Source: Chrysochromulina tobinii (taxonomy: Eukaryota > Haptophyta > Prymnesiales > Chrysochromulinaceae). Taken from it: a stretch of DNA of 15,807 nucleotides. The stretch is from the NCBI GenBank assembly GCA_001275005.1, contig JWZX01001340.1, positions 1-15,807 on the forward strand, given 5' to 3'. Position 1 is the stretch's first letter. Every line of letters begins with the position of its first letter. The translations under genes and the position numbers were made by a program. Positions 1 through 8,746 of the stretch are shown here, in pieces. Below the pieces are notes generated by a model that saw only the letters and a program-made list of their open reading frames with translations, ran no database searches and was not told where the DNA came from.

Positions 1-80
1 ACATGCAGGATACATGCAGGATACATCAGGATACGTATTGTATAGGAAACCCCCCCCAATTTGTATAGGAAACCCCCCCG
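1..80. repeat. Short direct repeats at left edge
   Basis: An 11-nt word close to ATACATGCAGG occurs about three times. It is followed by two copies of a roughly 18-nt word, TTGTATAGGAAACCCCCC. No coding frame is convincing here. The stretch from here to base 363 is otherwise unremarkable and probably holds the upstream region of the first gene. Confidence 0.5.
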
Positions 81-363
81 CACCCCAACGGCGCGGACAC
101 CCGACGGCCCGACTTGGCGTACACGGCATAGACACGCCTCGCCGTCGTGCGTCGTCAACATCGTCCCTTTGGGCCCCAGCGCGTGCTGAGTGGGCCCCGG
201 TGAGCGACACGGAGCGCTTGCTCTTTAGCGCTCTTCTTTAGGGTTGGAAAAGGCGCGCTTTCCCGGTTCATAAGTTGCGGTCTCGCATGACGTGCATATG
301 TAACCTCCATGTGACGACCATCGACGCTGTGTCGGGATCCGCGGCTGCCGCGACGCGAGCACG

Positions 364-1377
364 ATGGAGGACGTAGGCGCCTACCGAGCCTTCTTCGTGC
401 GCAACGAACCTCCTCAGAGTGAATTCGTGGGCTCGGCTCCAAAGGCAGCACCGTCCGACGCCAGCGCGACAGGTCTCGATTGGGACTCTGAGGCTGTTCG
501 CGAGCTCCAACGCAGCCTGCCAGCGCACATGACGCTTCGCCCGATCACCTCGCTCACGGACGCGGCGCGAGCGAATCTGCGCTCCACGGTCCTGGACAGC
601 TGGGGTCGCGCCGCCGCTGAGGCGGTGGATGTCCCTGCGTGCGCCGAAGTTGCCTTGGAGGACATGTTACGCATCGTGCGCGAGCTCCGGTATCTGCCGC
701 CGCTGTGCCGCTCGGTTGAGGAGGCGCAGCAACTTACGAGCGAGCTGGGGCGCTGCTTCCATCACGGCGCCGGCGATCCCACTGGACGGGTCCTCTCACC
801 TGATGCTTCCCGAGTGCGTCAGGTTATGAGCGACGTTGCCTCGGCCGAGAACGACTGCTCGACAGTCCGGCGCGTGCTCGGGCTGCTGACCGAGATGACC
901 CGGGCTCCCGAGGGCAGCGTCGCACCGGGAAGCCCCGATGGGCCGCCGAGTCGCGTCACGATCCGCTTCCTCCACGAAGAGAGCGCCTCGACCATCGGCG
1001 AGCCGAAGCACGTGGACGTCAAATCACGTGAGCCGTTGCCGGCGCGCCCAGTGGTGAGCGCCGAGACGGGCGCAGACGCGCTCGTGCAGCGGCCGCGGCT
1101 CATCTGGACGTTCGACAAGCGCAACCCGCTGCGCATCCTTAGCTGGCGCGCACGCGCATGCATCGACACGGAGCCGCCGGAGGATGGCGGCGGCATCGTG
1201 CTACCCGAGGGCCTGCGCTGCGACCCGCCGTACTTGCACGAGGGCCTGACGACCACGGCCGACGGCGAGTGGCCGATAGGCTCGCGTGTGCAGCTGGTGA
1301 CGGACCCCGATTGGTTCAACCCTGAAGGGGCGAGGAAGGTGGCCGAGGCATGGGAACGGGAGCGGCGGCAGCCATGA
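364..1377 (+). CDS. Intronless hypothetical protein, 337 aa
   Basis: An uninterrupted reading frame runs from ATG (context CACGATGG) to TGA and encodes 337 residues. I do not recognise the family. Residues about 1-40 look disordered. Residues about 45-185 are rich in Leu, Ala, Arg and Glu and look mainly helical. Residues about 186-240 are Pro/Ser-rich and linker-like. The C-terminal third is more globular, with an aromatic and basic stretch starting at R243 (RPRLIWTFDKRNP), several Trp residues and an EPPEDGGG loop. There is no signal peptide or membrane segment. Long open frames arise easily in DNA this GC-rich, but the balanced amino-acid composition and the sharp change after the stop to AT-richer sequence support a real gene. 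No internal intron is needed, unlike the neighbouring genes. Confidence 0.6.
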   Translation: MEDVGAYRAFFVRNEPPQSEFVGSAPKAAPSDASATGLDWDSEAVRELQRSLPAHMTLRPITSLTDAARANLRSTVLDSWGRAAAEAVDVPACAEVALEDMLRIVRELRYLPPLCRSVEEAQQLTSELGRCFHHGAGDPTGRVLSPDASRVRQVMSDVASAENDCSTVRRVLGLLTEMTRAPEGSVAPGSPDGPPSRVTIRFLHEESASTIGEPKHVDVKSREPLPARPVVSAETGADALVQRPRLIWTFDKRNPLRILSWRARACIDTEPPEDGGGIVLPEGLRCDPPYLHEGLTTTADGEWPIGSRVQLVTDPDWFNPEGARKVAEAWERERRQP

Positions 1378-1866
1378 TGCAATTGCGTGCTGTATGCGAT
1401 ACGTTAGATACGTGATAGTCTCGAGGTCGCTCAGAGGTTTAGAGGTATGGTTAGACTCGCGGGGCTACATAAGTGATGGGTGCGGAATTCGTTAACCGTA
1501 ACAAATGTGCTGACTCCAAGGCTGACTCTGAGACACGCTGACGACTTGCAGCTTCAGAGATGATCTATGATGATGACTATGATGACAGCAGCTGTGAGAG
1601 CTCCGGGCCGTGAGCACATGGCTGAGCAGCAGCAATCTGAATCTCTGCAAACGAGGCTTCTGTATTCTTGCTGTTGGGGTGGCCGCGGCGAGCATATTTG
1701 AAGGTGATGAGTACACACAGTACATGTCGACGACTGCGCGCTGTCGTCGCTCGCGAACGCGGCGTTTTGAGCGCGTCCTTTGTACCCGGTGACTTCCCCT
1801 TTTTGGTGAGCAGTCAACGGCATCGCGGGTGGCGCGAGAGTCTTTGACGCGCTTGACCTTGAACCG
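1378..1866. other. Intergenic region, probable promoter/5' end of the J-protein gene
   Basis: This stretch is less GC-rich than the flanking coding DNA and has an ATGATG-rich patch near 1560-1590. It may hold the 5' UTR or an extra first exon of the next gene. A pyrimidine tract followed by GTGAGCAG ends at 1813 and would make a reasonable acceptor. The frame from 1814 is open into the ATG at 1867. An ATG at 1618 (MAEQQQSES...) with a donor at 1679 would be in phase with that acceptor, but this longer start is speculative. Confidence 0.4.
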
Positions 1867-4800
1867 ATGGAGGATGCGACTGACGAGGAGACGTACAACC
1901 TGCTGCTGCAGCTCAAGGAGCTGCGCTGCGCCCGCCTGCAGGTGCGCGTCACCCACGTATTGGCGCGCTCCCATCTCCTGCCGCTCACCCCACGTTGCAC
2001 TCCTACTCTCTCTCTCCTGCGAAGGCGATGATCGCACTCAAGGAGGCGCGGCTCGAGGAGGCGAAGCTTCGTGAGGCGCGGCTGCGATCGCCGTCGTCGC
2101 CCTCGCGACACGACGAGGCCGACGCTTCGGCTGGAGATGCGGCCGATGAGCATCCCACAGAGCCACCCATGCTGCGCCGCATGTCGTCTTCGCTGGTCAA
2201 CGTCGAGGTGGCCGGTCAGAACACGCGGCCGCTTGGCAGGCTGCAGCCCGAGGGGCGCACGCATTACCGGCCCGCGCCCTCGACGCGCTTCGGCGCGCGC
2301 TCCCACTTTCCGGGCGCTGACCGCCTGCGGGGTGGCCTGTTGCCTTCGGGCATCCCGACGTCTCTAGTGCAGCGGTGGCATGCGGGCTCGATCTCGGGCG
2401 ATCTCGCGCTGCGCGAGATCCTCGACGCCGTGTGCCGCGTGCGCTCGGGCCGCGACGCCTCGCCCGAGGAGCGCGAGCTTGCCGCGATGACGCAGTCCTT
2501 CACAGCGGACGGGATGCTCTCCCTCGGCGGGCCACTCGGTGAGTGACATGACGAGTGCCGCTGAGTGCCGCTGAGTGCCGCTGAGTGCCATACGCAACTG
2601 AGTGCGGCTGAATGCGACTGGCTGCGCTTCGTAGGCGCCCTTGTGGGTGGTCTGCCAGACGCCAAGCTGATCACGGCGGTAGGCCAAGCGAGCTCATCAA
2701 ATCTCGCGCCGCTGCACGCGCTGCTGCTTCGCGAGCCCGAGGCAGTTTGCTGCGATGCCCTGCGCCAGTTCACGCGTCAGTTGCTCACTAGCGCCGAGTC
2801 CGAAGGGTCTGTGGAGCGCCATTCGCTCACAGTCGACTTGGCGAAGCTCTCGGCGGAGGAGCTCAATCTTGCCTTCCGGCGCGCGTGCCTGAAGCACCAC
2901 CCGCATCGTGAGGACCGCTGATGACCCTCTGATTGCTTCTGATTGCGTCCCTCATCGGGTGGCTGAGTGCGTCTGATTGCATATGAGTGCGTCTGAGTGC
3001 GTCCGATTGCGTCCCTCATCAGGCGAGTCCGGTTCGCTCGGCTCGCTGCTGTGCGTCCATCTCCACTTTGAGCTCGTGTGCCTCACGTGGACGGGATTGC
3101 GCCACCGCTCTGATCTCGGCCGATCTGACGAAGCCGAGAAGGACGGCAGCAAGGGAGCGGCCCTCAGTGGCGCGGCGGCGGCGGCGGCGGCGCCCTTAGA
3201 AGATGCGGCGCTGCTCCGCGAGATCGAATCTGCCGATGCGGAGCTCGCACTCGGCGCCGAGCGGCTCGATCCGTCCGTGCTCGAGGCGCTCAATGAGAGT
3301 ATGGCGGCGAGGGCGAGCTACCTGGGAAGGGTGCGAGATCTGCTTGAGGTGCAGCTGGAGGGGATGCAAGCGGTGGGCGCGTACTCGATCATCGGGTGCT
3401 CAGCACGGCGCGGCTCGAACGACTCGCCTTTCCCACAGCTCTGCCCAGCATGCCAGTGCTCAGCACGGCGCCCCGTCTCGCGCTCCCCACAGGTGCTCGC
3501 CGGATGCGACTGATAAGGAGCTCGCGGCGGCGTACCGCGACGCGGCGCGGCGTAAGCACCCCGACCGCGGCGGCGACAAGGTCGCGTTCCAGAAGCTGCA
3601 GCAGGCCTACGAGGAGGTGACAAAGGCGCGCAAGGCGGCTGGTAAACAGTCAGGCCGAGGCGGCGGCGGGGGTGGCGGCGGCGGCGGCGGCGGCGGCGCT
3701 GGCGGAGGCGGAGGCGGAGGCAGAGCAGGCGGCGGCGCTGGCGGAGGCGGAGGCGGCCACGCTGGCGGCGGCGAGGGCGGTGGCGAGGCAGGCGCGGGCG
3801 GCGGCGAGGGTGATCGGCATAAGACCAGACGCGAACGCAAAGAGGCACGACGGGCAGCCCGCGCAGCAGCCAAGGCGGACAAGGAGGAGGCTGATGCTGC
3901 CGTGGCGGCGGAGGAGAAGCGTCAGGCAGCAAAGTCGGCCGGCGCGGCTGAGGCGGGCGCCGAGCCGGGCGCGGGCGAGAGCCAGCCCGATTCAAATGGT
4001 GGTGAGGCTGATGATGAGGCTGATGACGTTTCCCATCCGAAGCGGACGCGTGATGCGTCGGAAGAAGCGGTGGAGGAGGAGGAGGCGGCGGAGGCGGAGA
4101 ACCAGGATGGGTCGACAGCGAAGGCGAAGGCACGGGGGCAGAGCCTCGACGAGGACGACGAGGACGAAGGCAAGGAGAATGCCGCGACGAACGCGAGCAC
4201 GAAGCCCAAGGGCGCCGACGCGGGGCAGGGGGGTGGCGCCCACGACGACGCGGCCGCCGGAGAGGGAGCTGAGGGCGATGGTGTGAAGAGCGAGGGCGAT
4301 GGTGTGAAGAGTGAGGGCGAGGACGTGAGCGAGGGCGAGGCGGACGACGCGACGGAGGCGATCCGGGAGGCGCAGGAACAGCTCCGACAGCAGCGCGAGG
4401 CGCGCTCGAGACGGCGCGAGGAGCGGCGGGAGGGTCTGGTGGATGAGGACAGCGACGACGAGGCGGCCGAGGCAGAGGAGGGCGAGCTCGACGAGGGCGA
4501 GATCCTCTCACCAAAGTCCGCAGAGGCTGCTGCCGCGGCACAGCGTGAAGCGAGGGCTGCCCTCGCCGCCACGGACGATCTCATCGAGGAGATGCCCTGC
4601 GAGGAGATGTGCAACGTGGCGGAGCAGGCACGCTGATTGCCTCTGAGGACCTGCCTTGCATGCAAGTGCTCACCACGGCGCGTTCGGCTCTCGGGAGCAG
4701 GCCGCCGAGGCGGCGCGTGCATGCGCAGCCTCGGCCCGCATCGGGAAGCGTGTTTGTGAGCTCGGCTCGGGAGGTTGGGGTGTGCTCTGCGATTGCGCGC

Positions 4801-6911
4801 AGACGGTGCTCCGGACGAGCCGTGCGTGCGCGGGCGCGGTGCTTCGAGTGGGGCACGCGGCGATGAAGACGCCCTCCGAGGTGATGATGGCCTATGATGG
4901 CAACTGAATGCTACTGAGTGCCACTGAGGCCCACCGAGTGCGACTGAGGCCCACTGAGTGCCACTGAGTCCTTCCCTCATCAGGTGACGGACACGCTCGA
5001 CACGGCCACTGGACACGTCATGGACCGAAAAGGCGAGCGCGAGATTCGTCAACTGATGGAGGCCATCCTGAGCTCGGTTCGCGAGGGGCGCCAGGCGGCT
5101 GCGCGCGCAAAGGAGTGCAACAGCAAGGCGGCCGACGGCGCGCAGATCGTGCTGTCCCTCATCCGGCTGCCGCCCAATCCGGAACGCCTCGCCTCGGCCG
5201 TTGGGGCAGGTGAGTGCCACTGATGACTCCTGATGACCATCCCGAACGCCTCGCCTCGGCCGTTGGGGCAGGTGAATGCGACTGAGTGCCAATGAGTGCC
5301 ACTGAGTGCGAATGGGTGCGAATGATTGCGACCACCATCGCAGATGCACTGGGCTCCCTCATGTGACCCCTGATGGCCCCTGATGACCACTGATGACCAC
5401 TGATGACCCCTGATGACCACCATCGCAGATGCACTGGGCTCCCTCATGTGACCACTGATGGCCCCTGATGACCACTGATGACCACTGATGACCACTGATG
5501 ACCACTGATGACCCCTGATGACCACCATCGCAGATGCACTCGGCTCCCTCATGTGCCGTGTCGCCGACGTGCTCTCCGAGATGGCGACGGCGGTTGGTGA
5601 GGCAGCCGAGCGCGCCATGTCGACAGCCGTCGCGGTCGAGGCGATGCACCGACAGGCGGCGGCAGTGCGCATGGCGGCCGAGAATGCGACGCTGAAAAAG
5701 GGGGCGGAGGTGCTCGACATGGCGCCTGGCTGCACGTGATGCACCTGAGTGCGCCTGAGTGCGTGGTCTGAGTGCGTGCGGATTGCCTCCCTCATCAGGC
5801 GGACTCGGAAGGCTCGTCCTCCTCATCATCCGATTCTGATGAGGATGATGACGTCAAGAAGGCCACCAAGGCCGCCAAGGCGCAGGCGGCGGAGGCCGAG
5901 GCCAAGCGACGTGCGCAGGAGGAAGCCAAGCGGCAGGCGGAGGAGGAGAATCAACCGAATCCGGAAGCGAACCTCGGGCCGGGTGCCAAGATGCGCTTGG
6001 CTAACGTGCGCCAGCTGCGCAAGGTAATTGGGCTCGCCCTGATTGGGCTCGTAATTGGGCTCGCCCTGATTGGGCTCGTAATTGGGCTCGCCCTAATTGG
6101 GCTCGTAATTGGACTCGCCCTGATTGGGCTCGTAATTGGGCTCGCCCTGATTGGGCTCGTAATTGGGCTCGCCTCGAAGACTGGCACACTGATGAATGAT
6201 GATTGCCCTTCTGAGGGCTTCACTCATGGCCCCTTGTTTGGCTCTTGATTGGATCTCGATTGGATCTTGATTGGATCTTGATTGGCCCTTGAATGGCAGG
6301 TGCTCTCCGAGCTACGCGAGAAGCAAGAGAAGTTGCGCGAGCTCGTCTCTGCCGTGCCCGAGCTCTTGCCCGGCATCACCGTCTCCCAAAAGGAGGCGAC
6401 GTTCCAGCAGCTCGCCGAGCTGCTCGCCGCCGCCGAACAACCCATCGCGCTCCGATGGTACCAGGCTGGCAAGAAAGCGAGCGCGGCGGGCGGCGCAGTC
6501 GAGGGGGGAGAAGGGTCGCCGACCGCAGCGGCGGGGGCGGGGGCGGAGGCGGTCGCCGACGCGACAGTCGCGGGCGGACCGCCCGACGCGGCGCTCGACG
6601 AGTGGGTCGGCTTTGTGACGAAACAGCTACGTTTCCTCTTCCACGCGGCCGATTCGTCAAATCTACCGGTACCGTCGGCCCTCGAGGCGCGGCTGCTTCG
6701 TCAGGCGTCGCTGATCGACGGCGAGCTCACCGCGCAGATGCTGCGCGCGCAGCTGGTGCAGCGGGTCCTTCTCTTCGCGCCAGAGGGCGAGAGGCTGGCC
6801 CACGACAGGCTGCGGATGCGCCCGCCTCAGCGCCCGCAGATCGTCGCGCTCACCGAGAAGCTCGAGGCCGCCGTGAAGCAGCTGACGGCGGTGACGCCAC
6901 CGGCCCGTTGA
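1867..6911 (+). CDS. Ten-exon gene for a large J-domain (DnaJ-like) protein, 1258 aa
   Basis: Exons: 1867-1941, 2025-2538, 2635-2907, 3023-3395, 3493-4615, 4701-4880, 4984-5209, 5534-5709, 5799-6023 and 6300-6911. The nine GT-AG introns agree in phase and the coding length is 3777 nt. Residues 407-456 form a J-domain whose start (YSIIGCSPDATDKEL) appears only after joining exons 4 and 5. It has helix II (AYRDAARRK), the HPD triplet at 434-436 that activates Hsp70 ATPase in this family, and helix III (FQKLQQAYEEV). An earlier J-like segment at about 268-310 (EELNLAFRRACLKHHPHR) has HPH at 285-287. A Gly-rich tract (about 466-520) is followed by a long Lys/Glu/Asp-rich region to about 786. Exons 6-8 encode Ala-rich helices, exon 9 a Ser/Asp-acidic stretch then a charged helix, and exon 10 a mostly helical C-terminus. 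A role as an Hsp70 co-chaperone is inferred from the HPD domain; clients and location are unknown. The start at 1867 is the simplest choice, but an upstream exon is possible. Confidence 0.75.
2539..2634 (+). repeat. Intron 2 of J-protein gene, 10-nt repeats
   Basis: Phase-1 intron of 96 nt with donor GTGAGT and acceptor TAG. After the donor, the word CTGAGTGCCG repeats three times, then decays into related words (CTGAGTGCGG, CTGAATGCGA). The join restores GGC and continues the protein as PLGALVGGLP. The same 10-nt vocabulary recurs in introns 3, 6 and 7. Confidence 0.75.
2908..3022 (+). repeat. Intron 3 of J-protein gene with a decayed internal acceptor module
   Basis: Phase-1 intron of 115 nt, donor GTGAGG. 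It is made of TGATTGC and TGAGTGCGTC words and ends at 3005-3022 with GATTGCGTCCCTCATCAG. An internal copy at 2941-2958 reads GATTGCGTCCCTCATCGG, identical except that the acceptor AG has become GG. The intron interrupts the first J-like segment just after HPH. Confidence 0.75.
3396..3492 (+). other. Intron 4 of J-protein gene, second motif class
   Basis: Phase-2 intron of 97 nt that splits the J-domain. It starts with GTGCTCAGCACGGCGC, repeated exactly at 3456-3471, and the next exon also begins GTGCTCGCC. This donor was chosen over GT at 3373 and 3381. The site at 3373 is out of phase with acceptor 3493, and only 3396 restores the canonical J-domain start YSIIG|CSPDAT. The intron has a pyrimidine-rich end (CGCTCCCCACAG). 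Confidence 0.7.
3655..3812 (+). repeat. Poly-glycine-coding GGC/GGA tract
   Basis: Low-complexity GGC/GGA triplets encode a Gly-rich linker with a few Ala, Glu, Arg and His residues directly after the J-domain. A Gly-rich region following the J-domain is common in DnaJ proteins, though this one is unusually pure and is probably length-variable. The antisense strand shows a long poly-Pro frame, which is only its shadow. Confidence 0.8.
4616..4700 (+). other. Intron 5 of J-protein gene
   Basis: Phase-0 intron of 85 nt, donor GTGGCG, acceptor GGGAGCAG. Without splicing the frame stops at 4636. It combines one TGATTGCC word with the second motif class, GTGCTCACCACGGCGC, at 4666-4681, preceded by TGCATGCAA. 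The same motif in the same sense orientation occurs three times in intron 1 of the minus-strand membrane-protein gene. Confidence 0.65.
4881..4983 (+). repeat. Intron 6 of J-protein gene, 10-nt repeats
   Basis: Phase-0 intron of 103 nt from GTGATG to CCCTCATCAG. The body consists of degenerate CTGAGTGCCA and CTGAGGCCCA decamers. Both the intron and the following exon begin with GTGA. Confidence 0.75.
5210..5533 (+). repeat. Intron 7 of J-protein gene with duplicated donor and triplicated acceptor junctions
   Basis: Phase-1 intron of 324 nt. The last 28 nt of exon 7 plus the start of the donor (5182-5213) recur exactly at 5244-5275, giving a second GT donor at 5272. The acceptor with about 20 nt of following exon occurs three times, with AG ending at 5343, 5428 and 5533. 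Only the last runs on into exon 8. The two upstream copies hit an in-frame TGA after the residues ADALGSLM. Between the copies lie runs of CTGATGACCA decamers. The outermost pair (donor 5210, acceptor 5533) gives matching phase and continuous protein. Confidence 0.8.
5710..5798 (+). other. Intron 8 of J-protein gene
   Basis: Phase-0 intron of 89 nt, donor GTGCTC, acceptor CTCCCTCATCAG. A more GTGATG-like donor at 5736 was rejected because it would leave phase 2 against a phase-0 acceptor. The intron holds CTGAGTGCG words near its 3' half. Confidence 0.6.
6024..6299 (+). repeat. Intron 9 of J-protein gene: 27-nt array repeating the donor six times
   Basis: Phase-0 intron of 276 nt. A 27-nt unit starting GTAATTGGGCTCGCC begins at 6024, 6051, 6078, 6105, 6132 and (partly) 6159, so six identical donor hexamers occur every 27 nt. 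The unit is a multiple of three without stops and reads VIGLALIGL in the exon 9 frame, which stays open to 6248. The 3' half has TTGATTGGATC words, an 11-nt period, before acceptor AATGGCAG. Confidence 0.8.
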
Positions 6912-7020
6912 GAGCCGTCGAGAGCCGTTGAGAGCCCTATGAAGAGAGCGGGAGCCCTATGAAGAGAGCGGGAGCCCTATGAAGAGAGCGGGAGCCCTAT
7001 GAAGAGAGCGGGAGCCCTAT
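6912..7020 (+). repeat. 20-nt minisatellite after the J-protein stop codon
   Basis: Four perfect copies of GAAGAGAGCGGGAGCCCTAT occupy 6941-7020. They are preceded by shorter degenerate units (GAGCCGTC, GAGCCGTT, GAGCCCTAT) starting right after the TGA at 6909-6911. The position suggests the 3' UTR or terminator region. Confidence 0.85.
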
Positions 7021-7411
7021 GGAAAAGGGGGACAGGGGGAGGTCAGCAGTGGTGCGCGCGCTTGGGGAGCGGGCAGTACACATCCCGCCGCGCCTCCATC
7101 GGCAGGGCGTCTCGCGCGTGCGCGCTGTGTGAGCGCGTGAGCGAGCGACAGCGAGCTGCTGCGAGGGTCCCTCCACATACGATAGGCGAGAGTGGTTCCT
7201 TACTTGGGTGTGCAGGGTGCGAGTACTTTCTGTGATGGCGGCCCCACACGTGATGCTCTCTCGGTGAACATGAGTCTGGGATCCGATCCATTTTCGGGGC
7301 GGTTTTTGCAGAAATAGAATCGCGCCGTCGTGGTGGACTCGCGCTCCTCCTTGAAAAGCATCGCGGCGTCACTTGATCGACATCGACTAGCCTGCCGCCG
7401 CCACCCGCAGT
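7021..7411. other. Intergenic region upstream of the small gene
   Basis: No coding frame was supported. The sequence is moderately GC-rich with no repeats comparable to the introns. It presumably carries the end of the J-protein transcript and the promoter/5' UTR of the next gene. CACCCGCAG immediately before the ATG at 7412 could be a splice acceptor, so an untranslated or short upstream exon is possible. Confidence 0.4.
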
Positions 7412-8054
7412 ATGTTTGTCATCCCCGACCTGCTGGAGCGCGATGCTCAGGATGCGGCCTTGCGGGCGTGCGGCGGCAGGAAATGGCGAGTGGAGAACAA
7501 GGTGCGCCGCAAAGCCCCTGGATGGCGAGCGCGCACACGCCATTTGCTCGAACGCTGCGCACCCAACTCAAATTTGAATGCCCGATCGCGCTGCGCAGGA
7601 GAACTTCGCGCCGAATGGGATGGAGCTGGGGGTAGACCATAGCAAGAAAGTGCGGCGCGTCAAGGGCGCCGCAGGCAGCAGCAGCAAGGCGGTTGCGAAG
7701 AAGCTGGCAGCGGTGGCTGCCAAACCGGCGGCGACCGAGGGCGAGTCCTCTCACCGTCCTATTTCGCCGGCGCAGGCGCGCCCGGCAAAGCAGCAGAAAA
7801 TTGGCGATGGAGAGCGCGCGCTCGTGAACCGCTCCTCTGCGCTGAGCGCGGAGTCGAACTGGACCGTCAGTCCTCCGATGCCCCGCGTGCAGCAGCGCCA
7901 CATCGCCTTCGCGCTGAAGGCCAAGTCGACGCGCGCGCGCGGTCCTTCGGCGCTGCATCCGGCCTCGGAGCCGGCCACGGGTTCCGACGCCCGCGAGGTC
8001 GAGGTGCTCATCCGAGGCGTCGAGGGCGTCGAGCTGCTCGAAAACGAGGGTTGA
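7412..8054 (+). CDS. Two-exon gene for a small basic disordered protein, about 181 aa
   Basis: Exons 7412-7501 and 7599-8054 are joined by a 97-nt phase-0 intron (donor GTGCGC, acceptor CTGCGCAG). Exon 1 encodes 30 residues (MFVIPDLLERDAQ...). Exon 2 begins ENFAPNGMELGVDHSKK and continues as an Ala/Lys/Ser-rich, probably disordered chain with a basic patch, ending LLENEG. I recognise no domain, signal peptide or membrane helix. The composition would suit a nuclear or nucleic-acid-binding protein, but that is weak inference. The intron lacks the tandem repeats seen in the two large genes. An alternative 3' end uses a GTGCTC donor at 8004 and an acceptor at 8130 or 8133, leading to an acidic exon (YASDDEETRV...), also in phase. 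I cannot decide between them. Confidence 0.55.
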
Positions 8055-8746
8055 TGGGCCACAGCTCGACCTCCCTTGAACGCTCCAGAGTGCGACGCGT
8101 CGTCGCGAGCGCGACCCTGCCGTGGCGCAGCAGGCGTACGCCAGCGACGACGAGGAGACGCGCGTGCACGCAGCTGTGGCGGATGATGATCCAGATGATA
8201 CAACCTATGAACACGCGCACGGAGGAGAAGTAGACGTGTGCAGCCACGCTGCCATGGCGCTAGCCGCTACCGTTACTAGACCTCGCCGGCGGCGCTCGGG
8301 CAATGCATGGGCGGGTCAGGTATACAGAGTAGATCTCTGTACTCACAGAGCTTGTCGCGCGAGTGTTGCGCGCGCCACGGTTCTATGTATGTACAGGTGC
8401 GTATATATCCGAATATTATCTAAAACGCGATCGTAGCTACCGATTCGTCGCGCGTCGTCGACTCGTCGTGGCTCACGGTCACGTTTGTCGTTTCACGATC
8501 TCGTCTGCAGATTTCAGATTACGTAGACGGCGGGGGCTCCGGGGGACGCCCGATCGAGCGGGCGTGGTACCTATCGTCGGCTATCCGATCCGGGAGCGCA
8601 CACTGCCCCGCGCCGGCCAGCCAAGCACGGCACAGCGGGGCCGGCATCGCCATCCGCATACCGCATCAAAGCATGTCCGCATCGGGCCGATCACGATCCA
8701 CATGGGCGGCATAACGATGCATTCGCAACGTGAGCGGCATGGGTAT
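8055..8746. other. Intergenic region, AT-richer in its middle
   Basis: There is no secure gene. Bases 8134-8230 could be an acidic last exon of the preceding gene (see there). Around 8385-8440 the sequence becomes clearly AT-richer (GTATATATCCGAATATTATC), fitting a 3' UTR or spacer. No tandem repeats of the intron type occur here, which contrasts with the introns on both sides. Confidence 0.4.

Noticed and set aside
3373-3396. Alternative donors at 3373 and 3381 for J-protein intron 4
   Set aside because: The site at 3373 is out of phase with the acceptor at 3492/3493. The site at 3381 is in phase but deletes YSIIG from the J-domain start, whereas 3396 restores it.
3318-4541. Long antisense proline/arginine-rich frame
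   Set aside because: It is the shadow of the Gly-rich and Glu/Ala-rich coding sequence of exon 5 on the other strand. The sense strand encodes a recognisable J-domain with consistent phases.
5360-5520. C/D-box snoRNAs (TGATGA resembles box C and CTGA resembles box D)
   Set aside because: Both words recur every 10 nt, leaving no room for guide sequences, and no terminal stem is visible. The resemblance is better explained by the repeat unit, though a search for snoRNA-protein binding would settle it.
5736-5739. Donor GTGATG at 5736 for J-protein intron 8
   Set aside because: It leaves codon phase 2, while the only acceptor nearby (exon start 5799) requires phase 0. The GTGCTC donor at 5710 matches.
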